NCBI RefSeq assembly: GCF_036884655.1
Contig: NC_088339.1
Span: forward strand, 23,110,501-23,174,500
Direction of reading: 5' to 3'
From: Musa acuminata AAA Group
Lineage: Eukaryota; Streptophyta; Magnoliopsida; Zingiberales; Musaceae
DNA length: 64,000 nt
Part shown: piece by piece, positions 10,906 to 22,226 of the stretch
Layout: every line of letters starts with the position of its first letter
Position numbering within the stretch: the first letter of the stretch is position 1
The notes under the pieces: generated by a model
What the model saw: the letters and a program-made list of their open reading frames with translations, nothing else
Told to the model about the DNA's origin: nothing
The model's database searches: none
Made by a program: the position numbers and the translations under genes

Positions 10906-12330
10906 CGCTTTTGCCCTCCGCAATCGTTTCGTATTTCTTTGCTTACATAATTAGGCACAGTTGTAAAAAAGAAATGGATTAAAAAGAATCGTGTGGAGGT
11001 ATTAAATTTACGTTTCGGATCGGATTGTAACGTTCAAATTTAGAGGGCAATGTCACGGTTGTCCCGTTGTATCCTTTACCAAGGCTTAGTATCTGCACGA
11101 TTTACAAAGCATATATCTTAGGTTTCCGTGTTCTTCTTTATACTCACCTTTCTCCATGGGTTTAAATGACATTTATGTGGGGAATCAGGCATTCAAGGCT
11201 GTGATGGGCGCCTGACGATGGGACGCACTTCCCGTCGACATGGGGCCCACACATTGGCAAACTGCTTCATTTATATTTTTTATTTTCTATTACATGTGAT
11301 CATCACATCTTAGCTCCCAAATGACTTTTACAGCTCCTGTGAGCCGTCGGATGTGAAGTATTATACTGGCCTATGACGGTGATGGCAGACGTGGCGGGTG
11401 CTGCGCCGCTGTTAGTTTCGGTGATTGGGCGTCAAGTCACAATGATTCCGAGGGGAATATGATGATTACTCCCGTCGAGTTGAGATAAGACGCGTAGGTG
11501 GTGGAATGTGTGCGACAGCCCACAACGCACTTGTGAAATGCTTGGTGACCCAATGATGCAAGGGCTCATACGGTACATGCCATCCATGACCAACCCGTGA
11601 GACTCTATACATCGTTGCAGCACATCACATGGCAGCACATGGCTCATTAATAAGACGGTTGTTGAAGCGGCTGTTGAATCACATCCCTGAATATTATTAT
11701 TCTCGAGCGGGAATGGCGATCGGTCACCGTTGACTTGTCCATTTCACTCACCGACGCGTGGCATCTGGCTCAAAATGTTTCTTCGGACTGTGACATAGCT
11801 ATAAGCACATGACGTCGTCATTATAAGTCGATGTAGCTTTCAAGTTTGACCCAAGGGAAAAGAAGGAGAAGAAGTAGTAGCTTTTTATCTTCTTATAAGA
11901 ATAAGACACGATAAATTGACCTATCAATCTAACAACTTTATGAGAAACACGGCTGTCGGATTTTCTTTTTGTTTAATACGTATATATAACGAAAAAGGAT
12001 AGTTTGCAATGCGTCGGCTCTTATAAAAGCATTAATTTGGATAATATAATATTTGCAACACAAGATAGAGATGGAGGATTATTTTGGATACCAGATAATA
12101 TTGGCTAACACAAGATAGAGATGTCTCAACTTTATGAATTCCATGACCCAAGTATAAAGAAGACGTACGTGAGTGTAAACCTAAAGAATCAGTTTGTCTT
12201 GTTGAATCTCGGTACACTTTTTGGTTCCTCGCTAAGCTTATTACTCGCATCAAAAAGATGCTAGATTATGTGATATTATCTATAAAGTAAGTTAAATAAT
12301 AGTAGAATTTCTTACAAGATGAATTTGATA
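10906..12330. other. Intergenic spacer
   Basis: The first 150-200 bp probably include the 3' UTR of the preceding gene. Around 11700-11850 there are W-box-like TTGAC cores and a TGACGTCGTCA stretch (about 11812), but no plus-strand gene follows, so their relevance is unclear. No supported coding region was found. Confidence 0.5.
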
Positions 12331-12620
12331 TGATAAACTCTCATAATTATTTATTCTAGACCTTCTGCTATTGCTTATAAATAGATAAGACCTCTAAAGA
12401 ACTTAATATGGATACATAATACATAATCTATAGTGATCGTATGGATAATAAAAGAGAAAAAAATAAGTGTAGTTCTTGTTGCATATGAATATTGATGCAG
12501 CTCTGGAATCTAATGATAATGCACTTATAGATTAGATAAAGACTCTATAAATAATATCGAAAGGTACACTTTATATACCCTTTTCAAATAGTCTTATGAC
12601 AGTGGAATAAAATCTTAATT
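12330..12620 (+). repeat. Dispersed LTR-like repeat, copy A
   Basis: This stretch shares a text with 27040-27410 and 37100-37330. The shared parts are 'taattatttattctagaccttctgctattgcttataaatag', then 'ttgatgcagctctggaatctaatgat' and 'gattagataaagactctataaataatatcgaaaggtac'. All three copies are in the plus direction. The TATA-like 'cttataaatag' in the first half suggests the 3' part of an LTR. This is the most diverged copy. Confidence 0.5.
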
Positions 12621-12717
12621 TCATCCCTTACAAAAGTTTATTCAGATGGTTTAGAGACCCAAAAATATAAAAAAAAACAAAAGCAAACATGAATTCAAAT
12701 GCATCGACGGTAGAACA

Positions 12718-12719
<2 letters not shown>

Positions 12720-12800
<81 letters not shown>
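12720..12800. repeat. (TA)n microsatellite, about 40 units
   Basis: This is a pure TA dinucleotide run of about 80 bp starting right after 'gaacaag' and ending 11 bp before the OMT-1 stop codon, so it lies in the 3' UTR or terminator region of that gene. Confidence 0.97.
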
Positions 12801-12802
<2 letters not shown>

Positions 12803-12810
12803 TATTTGAT

Positions 12811-14126
12811 CTACTTTGTGAACTCCATGAGCCATGTATAGATGGCTATATAAGTGGCTTTGCATCCTGCAAACCCTGCCGCCTTTGCTAGCTCCTCAAG
12901 CTCTTTCTGAGTCCTCTCTCTCCCTCCGAAGTTGATCATCATCCCCACGTCCATGGGGAAAACACTCTGCGAGGTCAGATTTGGCTCGGGAAGCATTGGA
13001 AGCACGTATTCCACCAGTATCAACTTCCCTTTCTCTGGCAGAGCCTTCCAACAGCTCTGTAATATTTTGGTGCAGTCCTCGTCAGACCAGTCGTGGAGAA
13101 TCCACTGCAATATAATTTCCACATGGCATCAGAATTGATTACGTATCACGGTAAGTCGATGTAGCAGTTCAATCTGACCTTAAGAATAATGGCGTCGCCT
13201 AGTGGAACACCAGCAAACATGTCTCCACTTACATGCTCCACTCCTGCAGACCAACCCACCCAGTGAGTAAAGGTCTTTACGTTTGATACCAAAAGAAGGT
13301 AATCGATGATGGACCTGGATAGGGTGGCGCCTCGGAGATGACGTGAGGAAGGTCGAAGTTGATGCCCTTGATGTGGGGGTGCACGGAGGTGATCATGTGA
13401 AGGACGGCGCCGGTGCCGCCGCCGACGTCGACGAGCACATTGATGTCGTCGAAGCCTCGGTAGATCTCGAGCAGCTTCTTGTTGAGGATGGTGGAGTGGC
13501 TCCTCATGCACTCGTTGAACGCACTGTTAAACCGTGGGTCGATGCCGAGGTACTCGAACGCCGCCATCCCGTGGGCCTTCTGGAAGGCGATGCCGCCCTC
13601 AAACACCGCATCCTTCATGTGGTACCTGCCGTTGTTGTTTCCACGATTTCATTTAGTTAGATCTCGACTCGACACGAGAACCTTATATATACATAGCGTC
13701 TGTAAATTACCACGCGTCCATGAGGACCTTATCCACGGCATACACACACATGGGAGCCATGGATACACCGTCCTCATTCTTCGTCAAGTGCTTGCAGACC
13801 GGCGCTGCGCCGTACTTCCTCAAAATCCGGCCATCAGCGCTGGTCTCGACGCTGCAGCGCACGATGTCGTGGGCGGCGAGCAGGCGGAGGATCCGGTCCG
13901 TCATATCGGCGGCCTGCGGGTTGTCGGTGGGCAGCTGGGCGGCGATGTCGGCGGGGCTCACCTTGGCGCCGGGACCGGCCCGCACTATGATCTCGAGGAG
14001 ATCGAGCTCGATGGCCGCCTTGAGAGTTATGGGGAGACAGGACGCCATCACCAGCTTCATGGCGTACATGCGCGCTTCCTCGTCCTCCTCGGGGGTCAGC
14101 TGCAGCACGTCCTTGATGGATCCCAT
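12811..14126 (-). CDS. Caffeate-OMT-family O-methyltransferase OMT-1, intact
   Basis: Four exons join without a break: 14126-13711, 13625-13315, 13243-13179 and 13104-12811 (416, 311, 65 and 294 bp; 361 aa). All introns are GT-AG. The start [10 protein letters not shown] was chosen over an upstream Met because family N-termini begin this way. The N-terminal dimerisation region precedes the SAM-binding motif LVDVGGGTG; the catalytic His is in WILHDW; the supporting Glu residues fall in VEYVLP and GGRERT. The protein ends WLMEFTK. This family of plant OMTs uses S-adenosylmethionine in the cytosol to methylate phenolic hydroxyls, or in some lineages amines. The loop before GGRERT is one residue shorter than in classical lignin COMT and lacks its Asn, so caffeate may not be the substrate. 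A TATA box lies 110 bp upstream. Confidence 0.9.
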
Positions 14127-14236
14127 TCTCCCCAAGGGTTGCAGAGGAAGCGTTGGCGAGGTGGTGACAATGGCGGAGCAGGAGAGGAAGGAGGGTTCGA
14201 GCTTTGGAGTGGGGAGAGAAGAGGGTTTGGAAGGGA

Positions 14237-14243
14237 ATTTATA
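14237..14243 (-). promoter_or_regulatory. TATA box of OMT-1
   Basis: The minus strand reads GCATATAAATTCCC here, about 110 bp upstream of the OMT-1 start codon. The spacing fits a transcript start near 14210. Confidence 0.65.
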
Positions 14244-14289
14244 TGCGTCGGAGACCTCACCTACCATGATGCATTGAAATCAAAATGTT

Positions 14290-15447
14290 ACTAGTCGAGG
14301 AAGTCTTTTACCGATTCTGCAAGTTTCTTGATGGTAAGATTATATAGTAAGATGATAAACAAAGAATTCCAGTGATAGGTTACTAATGTTCTTTGACCAA
14401 AACTACAAAATGATAGCGTGACGGAATCAACATTTTGGATGGGAAACGTAACTAGCAACGAGGTAATGTTCTACAAAACATTGAAGTATAGGACACGGAA
14501 TTGATGGAGTAATTGTCTCTTTGACAATCGCATTCTGAGTCCATAAACAGTAGTATCATTTTGTAAGGGTAACGTACAGCCCCCTCCATCTAAAATACAA
14601 ATCGAAATTGGACAGCGCTAGATTTTCGTCGAGAGTGCCGATCGACGTATGAGCGCGTTAGTCTTTTACTTGACGTAGGCCATGTCGTCGGACTCTCGAG
14701 TTGGACGTGAACATGGCCAGCGTATCTAAAAAAATAGCTTCATTGTGACGGGAAAAGTCGCGTTGTTGCTGGCGGCGGCAGCCTGCGGTCGACCACCGCT
14801 GTGATATGATGTGTTTGACCTTCGCTAAGGAGACTTGTGACTGTGCCAGCTTTAACGTTGGCTACGTAGATTGAATAATACAAAATTCCATTCTAATTTA
14901 TTGACCAATTAATTTCGTTCGGTTGAATTTGAATTGACTGATCAATTTTATATTTTGTTTGCTTCAACTAATATTTTACATAATTTCTTAACTCGTAGTC
15001 TCCCCTCTTGCTAATATCTTAGTGATAAAAATAAATTATTGTCATTCTTATTCATGTCATCGAGAGTAGATTTATATTCGAGACAATCGTAAAATAGTTT
15101 TTCTTATTCTTTTATGAGGTTCTCTCATCTCGTGGATTCGTTGTGCCTACGGAATTCTCTTTTGATTAATAGGGATGAAAAATCTAAAATTTTAATTCAA
15201 TAAATACATTAAATTGATTTTAAACATTTAGAGTTATTAATTTTAATTCAATAAATATATTATTTTAATAATAATGGTAAAAATCTTTAATCAGACCCAT
15301 GCACGAAAAGCTTGCTGCAGGTGTTTGATCTTTTTCTCCTGTTAAGGTTCGGCTCGCCCAAGGCAACAAACAGCTCGTAGGATTCGACGATTGGATCGGC
15401 GACAAAAGATTTTATTGGACGGCGCAAGATAAACAAAGCTGAAACCA
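14290..15447. other. Intergenic spacer between OMT-1 promoter and peroxidase 3' end
   Basis: AT-rich sequence, mainly upstream of OMT-1 and downstream of the peroxidase. I recognise no coding region or mobile-element boundary. Short near-repeats of 'taaattttaattcaataaatayatt' occur at about 15188 and 15238. Confidence 0.5.
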
Positions 15448-16780
15448 TCACCGTGGGACGACAGCACTGCTTTGTAGTTGTTCTTGGACGAAAGGCTCGA
15501 TCACAAGTGGATCGCCACCAAGAGACTGCGTACGTTTGTTGGGGGCTCGGCAGGACCTCCTGATCTCTCCCTGCGTTCCGGTGAGCACGTCGACGGCGCC
15601 CAACTTGACCATGCTACTTCCGAACCGGGTGGAGAAGTCCATCCGCCCGCCGGCAAGAAGCGCGACGGTGGCGCCGGTTGCAGCGTCCAAGGCTATCCTC
15701 TGATCGATCTGAAGCACGCCCCGCTTCGCAACTATCTGCTTGTAGAAGCTGTCGTCCACTGTGTTGGCGCTGGAAGCGTTCTGGTCCAGGTTGACAGGGC
15801 TGTCGACTACTAGATTCTGAGGGCACCGGCGCCTCAGAGTGGCCACAAGAGCAGGGTCCATGGTCGGATCGGGCTTGCCGGATCCGTTGAAGTTGTACAG
15901 GCGACTCAAGATGAATGAGCAGTGGGTGACTCCAACCGTGTGACCTCCTGCATGACATCATTATAATTAATCCCCCGATTAATTTGGCTAAAGCAAAAAT
16001 CCTACATTTAGCTTGGAGATAAACTCTTACCTAAGAGTAAAACCGTGTCCTCTGCAGTAAGTCCTTTGGCGTTGAACAGCCCAATGGCGTCGGAGACTGA
16101 TATGGAAGGCCCCGGGAGATTTACATCTGAAGCACGGGAGATGGTGCCATCCCTCCTCCCTGTTTGGACCTCGTACCGCCGTCCACCACCCTTAGTTCGT
16201 CCAAGAAAATGAACTTTTAGTACGATGGCTATCTTCAACACCAGCAGATCGAGTATACTTTCTTTGTCACTTACCAAGACCACAGCGTCTCTTGTAGCCG
16301 CAATAATGATATCAGCACAAGAAACCACCCCAGAACATGCTTTTTCCAGAGCTGCCTTGATCTCATCGATCAGCTCGTAGCCTCTCACACTTTGGTTAGC
16401 GCCTGCTTGCTTCTCGCTGTTGGGCACATCCAGTAGTATCGAAGCATCGCAGCCCTTAAGAGGAAGATATATACAGGTGAAGAAGGTGGAAATGCTCCAA
16501 ACGCATGCAATGCTTGCGTCCAGATCGTTTCACGATCCGGTTTAAGCTAACACGAGCTTACTCTGACAAAGCAGTCGTGGAACTGCATGCGGAGGAGAGC
16601 AGGGAGAATGGTGGGGTCCTTGGCGAAGCGCGCTGCAACGATGCCTCTAATGGCGGTCTCCACGTCGGTGCCTTTGCACTTGCCGGTGTAGAACCCGAAC
16701 TGAAGCGCGCCGTGGCTGACGGCGACGTTGAAAAGGAAAAGAGAGAGGGCGAGAAGGGTGGTGCCGAGCATGGCGGCCAT
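15448..16780 (-). CDS. Secreted class III peroxidase
   Basis: Four exons with GT-AG introns: 16780-16562, 16454-16275, 16190-16031 and 15947-15448 (219, 180, 160 and 500 bp; 352 aa). A hydrophobic signal peptide covers about residues 1-24. The distal haem site RMQFHDCFV carries catalytic Arg and His; GCDASILLD and VSCADII follow; GGHTVGVTHCSF holds the proximal haem His; the C-terminal domain has VKLGAVDVLTGTQGEIR. These enzymes use H2O2 to oxidise phenolics in the cell wall or vacuole, for example in lignin or suberin cross-linking. About 30 residues follow the usual family end (after RRSCRAPN), a possible vacuolar extension. The four-exon plan is the ancestral one for this family. The gene sits between OMT-1 and OMT-2. 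A TATA-like element lies 60-70 bp upstream of the start. Confidence 0.92.
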
Positions 16781-16840
16781 CTTCTCCGAAAGCTAGGCTA
16801 TGGAAGGAGGGTGTGAAGTGTGGAGGACAGTGGGATGTGC

Positions 16841-16850
16841 CTTAAATAAA
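16841..16850 (-). promoter_or_regulatory. TATA-like box of the peroxidase gene
   Basis: The minus strand reads CCTTTATTTAAGGC here, about 65 bp upstream of the start codon, which leaves a short 5' UTR. Confidence 0.5.
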
Positions 16851-16859
16851 GGCCTAAGG

Positions 16860-17535
16860 CGCGCACTCTTGTGAGCAAATGGATCAAGAATAATGTAGTT
16901 TATGACCGTAGGGTTCCCTCCGACTTTCCTTCCACCGAGAAGTAAGGATAAGGTCGAAGAGAAAGCCACCGCGGTGGTGTCTTTGGAATTCGTGCTCCCC
17001 TTCTAGTATTTTACCTTTTCCGAGGAAAAGACATTAAAAGAAAGTGGCCGATACCGCGGTTTAGACGACTTGTTAGGGGATCGATATGAGCAGAAATAAT
17101 CTAATGTCGATTTCACATGTTGTCGGGGAGCAAAAGACTGTGTGGTCTCGCTAGTTTATTGTGCATTAATATGCGGGCGAGGACTGGCTTAGTGGAACAT
17201 CAATACTGTGGGCTGTGGGTGGCTCCTTGGTGGCCTTCTTCACCATGACTGCAGAGCTTGTGGATATATAGATTTGTGGCCAGCAGTCTTCGTTCGTTAA
17301 GAGAGTTTTGATCAGAAGAAGACGGTGCATGAGTTGAGCCCCTCCGTTAAAATACTTGTGGATGAGGAATTTTGAGGGCATCGCCACCTTCCTCCATATA
17401 ATGGTTGTGCAATATAAATCATGAAGGAACTACACATTTCTAATGTTGAAGCTAAAGAGTGCGGTGAACATAATCTCCTAAGGTCTCTCGGGTTCTACTC
17501 CAAAAGCTCAAATCCGTTCCTTCTAGTCCTCCATC
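16860..17535. other. Intergenic; peroxidase upstream region
   Basis: No coding region is recognised. The sequence up to about 17530 is unique-looking; the following bases enter an old short LTR. Confidence 0.45.
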
Positions 17536-17605
17536 TGATAAATCTCCCATGATAATAACCTCAACAATAGTCAAGATCTCCCCAACTATATGATGAGAGA
17601 ACCCA
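17536..17605 (+). repeat. Left piece of a short Ale/Retrofit-type LTR
   Basis: 'atctcccatgataataacctcaacaatagtcaagatctcc' matches the LTR at 35380-35440 that ends the Ale-like element copia-3. The copy is split by copia-2 after 17605 and continues at 22837. The exact left end is uncertain (17536 or 17550). Confidence 0.7.
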
Positions 17606-18192
17606 TGTTGGACTGATAGCCCATATTCAGCCCATGTGGGCTAGGACAGCCCACACCCCCTCTTAACATAACCCTAATTAAGATTAGGGGGGTGTGGTGG
17701 TTGCGTTTTAGAAGCAGAAAAAGGCAGCAACGAGGCAGATCTTGAGGGCCACAGGATTCCAAAGAGAAGAAGGAGAACAAGGCAGAAAAGGAAGAGAAAG
17801 AAGGGGAAGAAGACAAGGACAACGCAGAGAGACTGTTCTCAATCATCTAGCAGTGTTCTCATTTCAGGTTAGATCAAATCTACAGTAGACTCTTGCTGTG
17901 ATTACTTGGGGAGGTTTTAGATATTGTGGGCAGTGACATGATCCTTGTATCCTAGTTATTCTCTTGTGGTTGTTACTAGGGTTTAGGGCAAGAGATTGAG
18001 ATTTGTATATTCATTATTCTCATAGTGGATTATCTCTAGTTTGTCCCGTGATTTTTACCCTTCACATTGAAGGGGTTTTCCACGTATATCTTGGTGTTCT
18101 GTTTGATTGTGCTTCTATTTAATTCCGCTGCGTATTATGATCTTCTAGTATTTGTTCATATACAAAGGTTATTCCTCTTTATATCCCCATCA
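17606..18192 (+). repeat. 5' LTR of copia-2, lacking its TATA box
   Basis: 587 bp. Compared with the 3' LTR it lacks 'gtctataaaaa' between the A-rich flanks at about 17728 and lacks about 7 bp near 17655. The loss of the TATA sequence should weaken or abolish transcription of the element. Confidence 0.9.
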
Positions 18193-18239
18193 ACCGGTAT
18201 CAGAGCGGGGTTTTGGTGATTTAATTTTTGTATTTGAAC

Positions 18240-21200
18240 ATGGAGGCCAGTAATATTTCTCGCATGATTAGTTTGAATGGAAATAATTGGATGATATGGA
18301 AACCAAGAATGGAAGATCTCTTGCATTGCAAAGATTTATATGGACCTTTGCAGGGGGATAGTGCAAAACCTACAACTATGACAGATGATGAGTGGAAGAG
18401 GTTAGATCGAAAAACAATTGGGTTTATTAGACAGTGGCTTGATGATAGTGTCTTTCACCATGTTTCTACTGAAATTTCTGCATATTCACTTTGGAAAAAA
18501 TTGGAAAGTCTCTATGAAAGAAAAATAGCTTTTTTGATCAGAAAACTTGTGAACCTAAAATATAGAGAGGGTGCTTCTATTGCTGAGCATTTGAATGAAA
18601 TGCAGAGTATTACTAACCAGTTATCCTCTATTAAAATGTCTCTTGATAACGAGTTGTAGGCATTGTTACTTCTCAGTTCATTACCAGAAAGTTGGGAGAC
18701 ACTGGTGGTTTCCCTTAGTAATTCTGCGCCAGATGGTATTGTCACTATGAGTCCAGTAACAAGCAGTTTGTTGAATGAGGAGTTGAGAAGAAAGAGTTCA
18801 GTAACATCTCAGAATGATTCACAGGCACTTATCTCAGAGAACAGAGGAAGGTCAAAGTCTAGAAGCAGTTCATGTATGGGTAGGAGCAAGTCAAGATCAA
18901 GAAAAGATATTGTTTGTTATAACTGTGGTGAGAAAGGACATTACAAGAACCAATGTAAGCAACCTAAGAAGAACAAGAAAAAGAGAAAAGAAGTGGAGTC
19001 TACAGAGTCAAAGGATAATACTACAACTACAGTGCAGGGTGGTGATTATTTGATTTTGTCTCCTTCTAATGATATTTTTTCTTGTGTGTGTCAGAATCTT
19101 GAGTGGGTGATTGACACAGGTGCTTCTTATCATGCTACATACAGGTCTGGAAACTTTGGTGTTGTTAAGATGGGCAACTATGACACAACAGACATCATTG
19201 GCATGGGTGATATCCATTTAAAGACCAACCTTGGCAGCAAGTTGGTGCTTAAGGATGTGAGGTATGTGATTGACTTGAGGCTGAATTTAATTTCAGTTGG
19301 AAGACTAGATGATGAAGACTATGAAAGCAGATTTCACAGAGGGCAATGGAAGCTCAGTAAGGGTTCTCTTGTTATAACTAGTGGAAAGAAATATCATACT
19401 TTGTACAGGTTGCAGGCTAAAGCTTATGGTGAGCAGTTAAATGCTACAGAGAAAGACTTCAGTATGGAGTTGTGGCATAGGCGATTGGGACACATGAGCG
19501 AGAATGGGCTACAAGCTCTTTCCAAGATAAAGGTATTGCCAGATCGCAGAGGTATACATCTGAACCATTGTATTGATTGTTTGGCTGGTAAACAACATAG
19601 AGTTTCATTTGCTAGTGCTGCTTTGTCTAGAAAAATGCATGCCTTAGATCATGTTTATACAGATGTATGTGGTCTTTTGAGGACAAAAACTCTTGGTGGA
19701 TCTGTTGATGTTCTTGGTATAAGTGGTGCACTTTATTTTGTCACTTTTATAGATGATTTTTCTAGGAAAGTTTGGGCCTATGCTTTGAAGACCAAAGATC
19801 AGGTTATTAATGTCTTCAAAGAGTTTCATGCCAGGATTGAAAGGGAGACAGAAAGGAAATTGAAATGCATAAGATCAGATAATGGTGGTGAGTATACAGA
19901 ATTGTTTAATGACTATTGCAGGTCACATGGGATCCAACATGAGATGACAGTTCCTGGTATAACTCAGCATAATGCAATTGCGGAGAGGATGAACCGCACC
20001 ATCATGAAAAAAATTAGATGTATGCTTTCATAGGCCAAGCTACCCAAAAGGTTTTGGGATGAGGCTTTGAGGACTGCAGTTGATGTGATCAACTTATCAC
20101 CATGTACAGCCCTAGATGGTGATGTTGCAGAGCATGTATGGTCAGAGAAAGATGTTTCCTACAAGCATTTGAGAGTATTTGGTTGTCGCGCATTTGCACA
20201 TATTCCAGACAATGAGAGGTCCAAGCTGGATGGTAAGTCTAAAGAATGTATTTTTCTTGGTTACTCACATGATCATTTTGGTCACAGGCTTTGGGATCCA
20301 GAAAAGCAGAAGGTATTCAAAAGCAGAGATGTAGTCTTCTTTGAGGATCAAACCTTTGAAGATTTGAAGAAGAAGACATAGGCCAAGACTTCTGCAGAAG
20401 GATTAGCAAATTGTGACCCAGTTATTCCTCCAGTATATCATGGTGATGGGGGAGATGTGCAGGAAGATAGTGTAGAGCCTGATGTTGATCTACCTGCAGG
20501 ACATGTTGAGCAAGAAGAAGTAGGAGAGCAAGTTCTAACAGAACCTCAGTTGAGAAGATCTTCTAGACAACGTCAACCTTCCAGAAGATACTCTACAGAT
20601 GAGTATGTGATGCTTACTAATGCAGGTGAACCAGAGAGTTACCAGGAAACAATTGAAAGTGAGCAGAAAGAGAAGTGGTTAGTTGCTATGTAGGAAGAGA
20701 TGGATGCTCTTCAGAAGAACCACACTTATAATTTGGTACTGCTACCAAATGGAATGAAGGCCTTGAAGAACAAGTGGATTTTTAGGTTGAAGACTCAAGA
20801 ATATTGTTCTCAACCAAAGTACAAAGCTAGATTGGTTGTGAAAGGCTTTGGTCAAAAGAAAGGTATTGACTTTGAAGAGATTTTCTCTCCTGTTGTTAAA
20901 ATGTCTTCTATTCGTGTTGCTCTTGCTATTGCTGCTAGCCAGGACTTGGAGGTTGAGTAGTTAGATGTGAAGACGGCTTTCCTTCATGGTGATTTGGAGG
21001 AGAAAATTTATATGGAGCAACCAGAAGGCTTCAAAGTCAAAGGTAAAGATAATTTTGTCTACAAGTTGAAGAAGAGCTTGTATGAGCTAAAGCAAGCTCC
21101 AAGACAGTGGTACAGAAAGTTTGATTCATTTATGATAGAAAATGGATACAAAAGAACAGCTTCAGATCATTGTGTGTACATCAAATGGTTTGATGAGGAT

Positions 21201-22184
21201 TTTATTATTCTCTTACTTTATGTTGATGACATGCTTATTCTTGGGAAAGATATGTCTAAAATTGACAGGTTGAAGAAGGAACTAAGTGAGTCTTTTGCAA
21301 TGAAGGACATGGGGCCAGCAAAGCAAATACTAGGCATGCAGATTTCCCGTGACGTGAAAAACAAGAAGATTTGGTTGTCACAGGAGAAATACATCAAGAA
21401 GGTATTGGAAAGATTTAGTATGAGCAACTCAAAACCAGTTGGTTCTCCTCTTGCAGGTCACTTCAAGTTGTGCTCAGAACAGAGTCTGTCAAGTGATGAG
21501 CAGAAGGAGAAAATGCAAAAGGTTCCTTATGCTTTAGTAGTTGGAAGTTTAATGTATGCAATGGTATGTACGAGGTCGGACATCGCATATGCAGTGGGTG
21601 TTACTAGCAGATTTCTTGCAAATCCAGGCAAAGAGCACTAGGCAGCAGTGAAGTGGATTTTTAGATATCTCAGAGGGAGCTCTAAGGTTTGTTTAAGCTT
21701 TGGAGGTGGACCACATGTGTTGACAGGTTACACAGATGCAGATATGACAAGAGATATAGATACGAGAAAGTCTACTTCAGGTTATGTACTTACTTTTGCA
21801 GGGGGAGCTGTGTCATGGCAATCCAGGTTACAAAGGTGTATTGCTCTCTCTACCACAGAAGCATAATATATTGCTACTACAGAGGTATGCAAAGAAATGT
21901 TATGGATGAAAGAATTCTTACAAGAATTGGGGCTAAAACAGGAAAATTATGTGGTGTATTGTGACAGCCAAAGTGCCATCCATTTGTGTAAGAACCCAAT
22001 GTTTCATTCCAACTCAAAGCATATAGATGTCAGATACCACTGGATTCGGAATGTATTTGAAGAGAAGCAGTTGCAGCTTTAGAAAATTCATACAGATGAC
22101 AACGAAGCAGACATGTTGACGAAGACCTTACCAAAAGAAAGACAAGAGATATGCCGACAGCTGGTCGGCATGGCTTCACATTGA
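18240..22184 (+). pseudogene. copia-2 gag-pol: one frame with eight nonsense codons
   Basis: From ATG at 18240 to TGA at 22182-22184 the frame runs 1315 codons without a frameshift. It shows Gag, a CCHC knuckle (CYNCGEKGHYKNQC), protease (WVIDTGASYHAT), pre-integrase (LWHRRLGHMS), integrase (YTDVCG, FIDDFSRK, IRSDNGGEY), reverse transcriptase (KTAFLHGDLEE, YVDDMLI) and RNase H. Stops interrupt it at 18657, 20031, 20379, 20691, 20958, 21639, 21864 and 22080 (first base of each). At least five are TAG where the relative copia-1 or the family has CAG/CAA or TGG. The stop at 21864 replaces the Glu of the STTEAEY motif, exactly as in copia-1. Dead as a protein source. Confidence 0.9.
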
Positions 22185-22226
22185 GGAGTCATGGGACAGC
22201 CTCCCTTATGAGCTGAAGGGGGAGGT

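Noticed and set aside
10266..10958. 230-codon minus-strand open frame
   Set aside because: Shadow of the GC-rich gene at 10018-10905. The plus strand has the conserved Cys/His start motif; the minus frame has nothing recognisable.
11700..11850. W-box-like and TGACG elements suggesting a stress promoter
   Set aside because: No plus-strand gene begins within the next kilobase, and the OMT-1 promoter is on the other side of that gene. Short motifs like these occur by chance.
13479..14294. 271-codon plus-strand open frame
   Set aside because: It is antisense to OMT-1 exons 1 and 2, crosses their intron, and has no motif. GC-rich OMT exons are open on both strands.
2749..22184. Idea that the many in-frame TAG/TAA codons in copia-1 and copia-2 reflect recoding or programmed readthrough
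   Set aside because: The stops fall at different places in the two elements except one, mostly match C-to-T decay, and lie inside conserved domains. Ordinary mutation explains all but the shared TAA, which is reported separately.
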